Source: Sva-25 sp039714995
GTDB lineage: Bacteria > Pseudomonadota > Gammaproteobacteria > Chromatiales > Chromatiaceae
Direction: 5' to 3'
DNA length: 10,653 bases
Assembly: GCA_039714995.1 (NCBI GenBank)
Contig: JBDLII010000072.1
Span: 1 to 10,653, forward strand
This document shows positions 5,457-10,653 of this stretch, piece by piece (position 1 is the first letter of the stretch; each line of letters opens with the position of its first letter). A program made the position numbers and the translations under genes. The notes below the pieces were generated by a model that ran no database searches, was not told the origin of the DNA, and worked only from the letters and a program-made list of their open reading frames with translations.

Positions 5457-5540
5457 CCGCAACAGCGGCTAATGACAGCGACGGGAATTTCCGGTAGATT
5501 GCCCAGGATTTTCTTACAGATTTGTTGACAAGGGTAGCTG

Positions 5541-6749
5541 ATGACTTCCACGGCAGAAGCAATCGAACTGATCTCCAGGGGTGCCGACGAGATATTGCGT
5601 GAAGATGGCCTGATCAAAAAACTGGAGCAGGGCAGGCCCCTGCGCATCAAGGCGGGATTCGATCCGACTGCTCCGGACCTGCATCTTGGCCATACGGTAT
5701 TGATCAATAAACTGCATCTCTTCCAGCAACTGGGACACGAGGTGATATTCCTGATCGGTGATTTTACCGGCATGATCGGCGATCCCACCGGCAAGAGTGC
5801 CACCCGTTTGCCGTTGACGCGGGAGCAGGTGGTGGAGAATGCCGCCAGCTACAAGGCGCAGATCTTCAAGATCCTCGATGAAGAGAAGACGCGCGTGGTG
5901 TTCAACTCCGAGTGGATGGGTGCGATGGGCGCGGCCGACCTGGTGCAGTTGGCGGCTAGTCATACGGTGGCGCGCATGCTGGAGCGCGATGATTTCCATA
6001 AACGCTACAAGCAGGGCCAGCCCATTGCCGTGCATGAATTCCTCTATCCGCTGATCCAGGGCTATGATTCGGTGGTGCTTGAGGCGGATGTCGAACTCGG
6101 CGGCACCGATCAGAAATTCAACCTGCTGGTCGGCAGACAGCTTCAGGAGCAGCGTGGCCAGGAGCCGCAGGTGGTCATCACCATGCCGATTCTCGAGGGG
6201 CTCGACGGCGTGCAGAAGATGTCCAAGTCACTGGATAACTACATTGGTATCACCGAACCCCCGGACGAGATGTTCGGCAAGCTGATGTCGATCTCCGATA
6301 CGCTGATGTGGCGCTATTTCGAGCTGCTGAGTTTTCGTCCCATGGAGGAGATCCGGGAGTTCCGCCGCCAGGTCAAAGCGGGCGCCAATCCCCGCGACAT
6401 CAAGTTTCTGCTGGCCGAGGAGATCATCGCCCGTTTTCATGATGCTGCTGCAGCGACGCGGGCGCGGGAGAATTTCATCGCCCGTTTCCAGAAGGGCGCC
6501 ATGCCAGACGAGATGCCGGAGAAGAACCTTGCCACGGATGAACAGGGCATCGGCATCGCCACGCTGCTGCGCGAAGCCGGCCTGGTGCAGAGCAACGGTG
6601 AAGCGATGCGTATGATCAAGCAGAATGCCGTGAAGATCGATGGTGAACGGATCACTGACCGCTCCCTGCAGTGCATGGTGGGCGAGACCCATGTCTACCA
6701 GGTGGGAAAGCGGCGTTTTGCGCGGGTGACCGTTGCAGCGTCAGGTTAG
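5541..6749 (+). CDS. tyrS: Tyrosyl-tRNA synthetase (KMSKS subtype)
   Basis: This class I aminoacyl-tRNA synthetase charges tRNA-Tyr with tyrosine in the cytoplasm. The 402-residue protein has the HIGH-type signature HLGH (48-51) in FDPTAPDLHLGHTVLINKL, the tyrosine/ATP pocket region GDFTGMIGDPTGKS (73-86), and the second signature KMSKS (226-230). KMSKS, rather than the KFGKT of E. coli-type TyrS, places it in the second TyrRS subfamily. The C-terminal part (about 336-400) is an S4-type RNA-binding domain, with IATLLREAGLVQSNGEAMRMI and VKIDGERI. The start is supported by AGGG (5531-5534) six nucleotides upstream. It leads an operon: the next gene begins 12 nt after its stop. No T-box is present, and the 84-nt leader holds nothing else I can recognise. 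Very secure. Confidence 0.97.
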   Translation: MTSTAEAIELISRGADEILREDGLIKKLEQGRPLRIKAGFDPTAPDLHLGHTVLINKLHLFQQLGHEVIFLIGDFTGMIGDPTGKSATRLPLTREQVVENAASYKAQIFKILDEEKTRVVFNSEWMGAMGAADLVQLAASHTVARMLERDDFHKRYKQGQPIAVHEFLYPLIQGYDSVVLEADVELGGTDQKFNLLVGRQLQEQRGQEPQVVITMPILEGLDGVQKMSKSLDNYIGITEPPDEMFGKLMSISDTLMWRYFELLSFRPMEEIREFRRQVKAGANPRDIKFLLAEEIIARFHDAAAATRARENFIARFQKGAMPDEMPEKNLATDEQGIGIATLLREAGLVQSNGEAMRMIKQNAVKIDGERITDRSLQCMVGETHVYQVGKRRFARVTVAASG

Positions 6750-6761
6750 GGCGTTGCCGGG

Positions 6762-8048
6762 ATGACGGTACTTCCGCTGTTCCGTGGTCTCCCGATGCTG
6801 GTTCTTGTTGCCGCATTGCTTGTCGAAGGGGCGGTGTACGCTGAAGCAACATCCGAGCCGCAGGATGAAGCACAACAACCCGAGCCATCACCGGCTCCAC
6901 AATCCCCCCCGTCTGCCGACGATTCGGCAACCGAAGAACCGCCGCCGGTCGTTGAAGATGATAAAATCACCGTTCCGGTGAGCGAAGCGGTGCAGGCGGC
7001 GGCGGAGCTGATGCGCCCCGCAGGCGCCTTGCTGGACCAGGTGGTGGCGGCGATGGTGCGTCTGAACCCGGAGGTCTTCAAGGATGGCGATCTGCGGCAT
7101 GTCACATTTTCAGCGCCGCTGAACATTCCGTCATCCGAGAAGATTCTGACAGAGAATCCTGCCGGACTGCCCGGGCTGCTTGTGGAGCTGGACAGAGTAG
7201 CGGAGGCTTCGCCTGCAGCAGGAAGTGATGTCGGGAGTGATGCGGGTAGCAGTGCCGTCTCCCGGCAGCAACCGGATGCTGACTATGAGACTCCCCGGGA
7301 AGTCGCTGCCGCAGAAGAAGCCATCATGCCTGCGCCATCAATGCCTGCCGGGAAAGGCCCTGGTTTCTCTGGCTGGCTGGTCATTCTCGGCTTGAGTACC
7401 CTGCTGGCGTTGTCTCTGCTGTGGATGCTGCTTCGGACCAGGGCAGCGGTTGGCGGGCGCAGGGGATACAGGCCTCTCCCGGCAAGCAGGCGCGTGCTGC
7501 GCCATACAGTGGGAAAAACGTCGTCAACGGATGAATCCTCCACGGTTGCAGACCTGTCCGGGGATCAGGAGATGCTGCAGCAATTCAATCTGCCAGCGGA
7601 TTATCTCGACTATAACGATGTCGGGGTTCTGCTGCAGCGGGTGGTCGCGGAGTTTCCGGATGCCCTGCGGCAGGTCATCCAGCTGATGCATTTTTTTCAG
7701 CAGCGCAGCGACAGCGTGAACTTTCTGCGCCAGCATCAACGCCTGCTGGAAAACTACTTCTACCAGCGTCACCCGGAGGTCTGGAGCATCATCAATCAAT
7801 ACGCTGTCGAGCTGGGTCTGGAGTTGAACGCGACATCCTCGAAGACGAACTCCGCCATGCTCGAGGCGAAGCTGCTGGAACTGCAGAGCAGGGTGAAGAT
7901 GGCCGAGCATGCCAGGAGAGAGGCTGAACGGCGGGCCAGCATCGCGGAGCAGGAGATCAGGGATGCCGAGCAGGAGGCCAGCGAGGCGGAACTGGCGCTC
8001 AGGGAGATGCAGCTGCGGCTGGATTTCGGTGAAGTGGAGAGCAAATGA
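6762..8048 (+). CDS. Compact FimV-like inner-membrane protein
   Basis: FimV is a large polar membrane protein that organises type IV pilus and polarity factors, with a periplasmic LysM part and a cytoplasmic TPR part. This 428-residue protein has the same plan in short form. It has a signal peptide (about 1-27, ending VYA), a Pro/Glu-rich linker, and a FimV-core-like motif (86-123) with QVVAAMVRLNPEVF and a closing NIPS. A low-complexity stretch leads to one membrane helix (204-224). On the cytoplasmic side is a helical unit (276-357) whose FPDALRQVIQLMHFF...WSIINQYAVELGLEL pattern resembles the FimV TPR-type unit. The protein ends in an Ala/Glu-rich coiled coil (364-424). No LysM domain is visible. 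AGGG lies 10 nt before ATG 6762. Its stop overlaps the prmB start (ATGA). The family call rests on pattern memory. Confidence 0.6.
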   Translation: MTVLPLFRGLPMLVLVAALLVEGAVYAEATSEPQDEAQQPEPSPAPQSPPSADDSATEEPPPVVEDDKITVPVSEAVQAAAELMRPAGALLDQVVAAMVRLNPEVFKDGDLRHVTFSAPLNIPSSEKILTENPAGLPGLLVELDRVAEASPAAGSDVGSDAGSSAVSRQQPDADYETPREVAAAEEAIMPAPSMPAGKGPGFSGWLVILGLSTLLALSLLWMLLRTRAAVGGRRGYRPLPASRRVLRHTVGKTSSTDESSTVADLSGDQEMLQQFNLPADYLDYNDVGVLLQRVVAEFPDALRQVIQLMHFFQQRSDSVNFLRQHQRLLENYFYQRHPEVWSIINQYAVELGLELNATSSKTNSAMLEAKLLELQSRVKMAEHARREAERRASIAEQEIRDAEQEASEAELALREMQLRLDFGEVESK

Positions 8049-8944
8049 CGAACGATGACAACCTGACAACGCTGCGGGATTATGTTCGCAGGGGCGCCAG
8101 CCTGTTTCGGGAGGCGGGGCTCTTTTATGGCCATGGAACGGATAACGCCCTGGACGAGGCGCTGCAGCTGGTGCTGCACGCTGTTCACCTGGATCACAGC
8201 CTGCCGCAAAGCTACCTCGATGCGCGTCTGACTGCCGATGAACAGGCACGGGTGCTGGCGTTGTTTGAAAGACGCATCAGTGAAAGGGTTCCTGCAGCCT
8301 ATCTGACGGGCAAGGCGTGGTTTGCCGGGCTTGAATTCGATGTCAGCAGCGACGTTCTGGTGCCAAGATCTCCGATCGCGGAGTTGATCGGAGAGCAGTT
8401 CTCCCCCTGGCTGGAAGCAGCTGAAGTCGATGCGGTTCTGGATCTCTGCACCGGCAGCGGCTGTATCGCGGTTGCCTGCGCCTATGCCTTTCCACAGGCG
8501 CAGGTTGATGCAGTCGACATCTCCGCAGCGGCGCTTGAAATTGCACGCACAAATGTCGACAAACATCACCTGCATGAGCGGGTTTCCGTGATCGAGTCTG
8601 ACCTCTTCGAGCAACTGCCGCCGCGCCACTACGATCTGATTGTCAGCAACCCCCCCTATGTCAGCAGCGAGGAGTACCTTGGGCTCCCCCCCGAGTATCA
8701 CCGCGAGCCGCGGATTGGTCTCGAAGCGGGCGATGACGGCATGGATATCGTGCAGCGTATTTTGCGGGACGCAGCACCGTTTCTTGCGTCAGATGGTATT
8801 ATGGTCATCGAGGTTGGCGCCTCGGCGGATCTGCTGATGGCGCGTTATCCGGATGTTCCCTTCCTGTGGCTGGATTTTGAACAGGGCGGTGATGGTGTAT
8901 TCCTGCTGACAGCAGAGCAAGTTCAACAGATAGAGATCGAATAA
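8045..8944 (+). CDS. prmB: Ribosomal protein uL3 glutamine N5-methyltransferase
   Basis: PrmB methylates a glutamine of 50S protein L3 (uL3) with S-adenosylmethionine, a modification linked to ribosome assembly. The 299-residue protein shows the PrmB-specific N-terminus AGLFYGHGTDNALDEALQLV (24-43), which separates it from the release-factor enzyme PrmC. PAAYLTGKAWFAGLEF (83-98) and VPRSPIAELI (106-115) follow. The SAM-binding motif I is LDLCTGSGCIAVA (132-144), motif II acid is VDIS (157-160), and the catalytic substrate-binding motif is SNPPY (201-205). The late EPRIGLEAGDDGMD block (221-234) is also in place. It starts inside the stop of the FimV-like gene (ATGA overlap) and ends one base before the next ATG, so it is in the middle of the tyrS-hemN operon. 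Complete and of normal length. Confidence 0.94.
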   Translation: MTNDDNLTTLRDYVRRGASLFREAGLFYGHGTDNALDEALQLVLHAVHLDHSLPQSYLDARLTADEQARVLALFERRISERVPAAYLTGKAWFAGLEFDVSSDVLVPRSPIAELIGEQFSPWLEAAEVDAVLDLCTGSGCIAVACAYAFPQAQVDAVDISAAALEIARTNVDKHHLHERVSVIESDLFEQLPPRHYDLIVSNPPYVSSEEYLGLPPEYHREPRIGLEAGDDGMDIVQRILRDAAPFLASDGIMVIEVGASADLLMARYPDVPFLWLDFEQGGDGVFLLTAEQVQQIEIE

Positions 8945-8945
8945 C

Positions 8946-9266
8946 ATGGCGTTACGTCGCGCAAAGAGTGTCGAAGAGTATGTCGAATGGATCAAGAACG
9001 CACGCTTCGAAGTGCAGGACCTGAGGGAGTGCCTGCTGTTCGAAGCTGACGATATGCCGCGTTTTCCCGTCTATCTTGAACCGCTGGAACAGGGCATCGA
9101 AAAGCTCTATCAGGATATGTGTGATGGCGTCTATCACTTTGGACGCGAGGATCTCCCCTACATGGAGTGGGTTCACCAGTACGGTGACCAGATACCGTTT
9201 CATCTGCTGCTGAAACAGATCAACGAGACGCATCGCAAAGGTCTGGAGGTCGATGACGATGAGTGA
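8946..9266 (+). CDS. Small acidic protein of unknown function upstream of hemN
   Basis: I do not recognise this 106-residue protein. It begins MALRRAKSVEEYVEWIKNAR and continues FEVQDLRECLLFEADDMPRFPVYLEPLEQGIEKLYQDM, then YHFGREDLPYMEWVHQYGDQIPFHLLLKQINETHRKG, and ends in an acidic DDDE tail. It is soluble, predicted mostly helical, rich in Glu, Asp and aromatics, and has one cysteine and no signal peptide. No catalytic or metal motif stands out. It is surely translated: AGAGA lies about eight bases before the ATG, which comes one nucleotide after the prmB stop. Its last codons contain the ribosome site (GGAGG, 9245-9249) and the start of hemN, so translation of the two is probably coupled. 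The context suggests a role near HemN or heme supply, but that is only guilt by association. Confidence 0.8.
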   Translation: MALRRAKSVEEYVEWIKNARFEVQDLRECLLFEADDMPRFPVYLEPLEQGIEKLYQDMCDGVYHFGREDLPYMEWVHQYGDQIPFHLLLKQINETHRKGLEVDDDE

Positions 9267-10653
9267 CGTATCACAGCAGCGGCTGGTGTTCGATCTCGAG
9301 CTGATCAACAAGTATGATCAGAGCGGACCGCGCTATACCTCCTATCCCACCGCGGTCAAGTTCAGTGAAGCTTTTGGCGAAGCGGAATATGCTGAAGTGG
9401 CCAGGGCATCCAATCAAACTAATAATCCGCTGTCGCTCTATTTTCACATCCCCTTCTGCGACACCATCTGCTTCTATTGCGCCTGCAACAAGATTGCCAC
9501 CAAGGACAGAAGCAAGGCCGCGGAGTACCTGCAGCGCATGAAAAAGGAGCTTTCCCTGCAGGGTAAGCTGTTTGACAACAGCCGCCCTGTCGAGCAACTG
9601 CACTGGGGGGGAGGTACACCGACCTTTCTCAGCGGCGACGAGATGCGTGAGCTGATGCAGGCGACCGCAGAATCCTTTCAGTTAGTGGGTGACGATCGTG
9701 GTGAATACTCGATCGAGATCGACCCGCGTGAGGCGGATGCCGACACGGTAAAGCTGCTGCGCGAGATCGGTTTCAATCGTATGAGCCTGGGGGTGCAGGA
9801 CTACGACCCGCGGGTGCAGCAGGCCGTCAACCGCCTGCAGTCAAGGGAGATTACCGAGAATGTGCTCAATGCGGCACGCAAAGAGGGGTTCCGCTCGGTC
9901 AGCGTCGACCTGATCTATGGTCTGCCGCTGCAGACCGTGGAGGGCTTTCGCACCACCCTGGAGGCCATTCTCGAGGCGCAGCCCGATCGTCTCTCGATCT
10001 TCAACTACGCGCATCTTCCGGAGCTGTTCAAACCGCAGCGCCGCATCGATGCCGAAGAGCTGCCGGAAGCCGCTGTCAAGCTGGATATTCTGCAGATGAC
10101 CGCGGAAATGCTGGAACAGAGCGGCTATGTCTTCATCGGCATGGATCACTTCGCCCGTCCCGACGACGAGCTGGCTGTGGCGCAGCGCGAGGGTACGCTG
10201 TATCGCAATTTCCAGGGCTACTCCACGCATAGCCACTGCGACCTGGTCGGCATCGGCGTCACCTCGATCGGCATGGTCGGGTCAACCTATTCGCAGAATC
10301 TGCGCACCCTGGATGACTACTACGGCGCCATCGACGGCGGCCATCTGCCGGTTTACCGCGGTCTCGAGCTGAACCGGGATGACTTGATCCGCCGCGATGT
10401 CATCACCCGCCTGATCTGCCATTTCCGCCTTGACTTCGCCGCCCTGTCGGATCGCTGGGAGATCGATTTCAGCGGCTATTTCGCCGCCGAGCTCGAGCGG
10501 CTGCAGGGTATGCAGTCAGACGGACTGCTTGAGGTCAGCGGACAGGGCATCAACGTGCAGCCCAGGGGGCGCTTCCTGATCCGCAACATCTGCATGGTCT
10601 TCGACGCCTACCTGAATCCGCAGGGGGAGCAGCGTTTCTCGAAAGTGATCTGA
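9259..10653 (+). CDS. hemN: Oxygen-independent coproporphyrinogen III oxidase (radical SAM)
   Basis: HemN decarboxylates coproporphyrinogen III to protoporphyrinogen IX without oxygen, using a [4Fe-4S] cluster and two SAM molecules. The 464-residue protein (E. coli has 457) starts with the family motif KYDQSGPRYTSYPTA (18-32). The cluster motif CDTICFYCAC gives C67, C71 and C74, plus C76 as in true HemN. Next come WGGGTPTFL (116-124), EIDPRE and MSLGVQDYDPRVQQAVNR. GMDHFARPDDELA and the C-terminal NICMVFDAYL, typical of HemN and not of HemW, complete it. I choose ATG 9259 over 9253 because GGAGG (9245-9249) is then 9 nt away instead of 3. The gene overlaps the preceding one by 8 nt. It is complete, with its stop at the last base of the window. 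HemJ, at the other end, uses its product. Confidence 0.96.
   Translation: MSDVSQQRLVFDLELINKYDQSGPRYTSYPTAVKFSEAFGEAEYAEVARASNQTNNPLSLYFHIPFCDTICFYCACNKIATKDRSKAAEYLQRMKKELSLQGKLFDNSRPVEQLHWGGGTPTFLSGDEMRELMQATAESFQLVGDDRGEYSIEIDPREADADTVKLLREIGFNRMSLGVQDYDPRVQQAVNRLQSREITENVLNAARKEGFRSVSVDLIYGLPLQTVEGFRTTLEAILEAQPDRLSIFNYAHLPELFKPQRRIDAEELPEAAVKLDILQMTAEMLEQSGYVFIGMDHFARPDDELAVAQREGTLYRNFQGYSTHSHCDLVGIGVTSIGMVGSTYSQNLRTLDDYYGAIDGGHLPVYRGLELNRDDLIRRDVITRLICHFRLDFAALSDRWEIDFSGYFAAELERLQGMQSDGLLEVSGQGINVQPRGRFLIRNICMVFDAYLNPQGEQRFSKVI

Noticed and set aside
5525..5530. Perfect -35 hexamer TTGACA just before tyrS
   Set aside because: No -10 lies at a suitable distance (it would fall inside the coding start), and it is directly next to the ribosome binding site; probably chance.
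5457..5540. T-box, riboswitch or attenuator in the tyrS leader
   Set aside because: The leader of about 78 nt is short, with no T-box sequence and no terminator hairpin with T-tract.
7796..8701. Long minus-strand open frame (301 codons) opposite the FimV-like gene and prmB
   Set aside because: It lies antisense to two well-supported genes, has no recognisable domain, and is explained by the GC-rich codon use of the plus-strand genes.

Overview
The window looks like chromosomal DNA from a gammaproteobacterium. The evidence is GC-rich coding sequence, a heme pathway using HemJ and HemN, and the order argC / coiled-coil membrane protein / bactofilin / erpA / M23 peptidase / tyrS, which from memory resembles the Pseudomonas PA0662-PA0668 neighbourhood. 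PrmB and FimV-like proteins are also typical of the class. The TyrS is of the KMSKS subtype. I cannot name a genus; a sulfur-oxidiser or Chromatiales-like background is only a guess.

Layout. (1) Minus strand, 1-1058: the N-terminal end of hemJ, preceded by its own likely promoter and by an inverted pair of REP-type repeats (270-336), then a DUF4126 membrane protein. (2) Divergent intergenic region 1059-1251, with a candidate promoter for DUF4126 and two palindromes in front of argC. (3) Plus-strand unit 1252-3242: argC, a DUF6776-like single-span coiled-coil protein, and a bactofilin, with overlapping or very close junctions. (4) erpA (3482-3835), which has its own promoter and is bracketed by two different fold-back, MITE-like elements of about 160 bp (3243-3403 and 3858-4019). 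(5) A minus-strand LysM/OapA-like plus M23 endopeptidase (4037-5389). (6) A divergent promoter region, then a tightly packed plus-strand operon to the window end: tyrS, a compact FimV-like protein, prmB, a 106-residue protein of unknown function, and hemN. Every junction there is 12 nt or less, or overlapping.

Themes. Heme and Fe-S biology appears three times (HemJ, ErpA, HemN). Envelope and shape functions also appear repeatedly (bactofilin, coiled-coil membrane protein, M23 peptidase, FimV-like protein). The remaining genes are housekeeping: arginine synthesis, tRNA-Tyr charging and ribosomal protein L3 methylation.

No rRNA, tRNA, CRISPR array, prophage or complete insertion sequence was seen. 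No wholly new system is evident. The most interesting items are the two fold-back elements around erpA, the apparent absence of anmK at one of them, the reduced FimV-like protein in a translation/heme operon, and the unknown 106-residue protein coupled to hemN.
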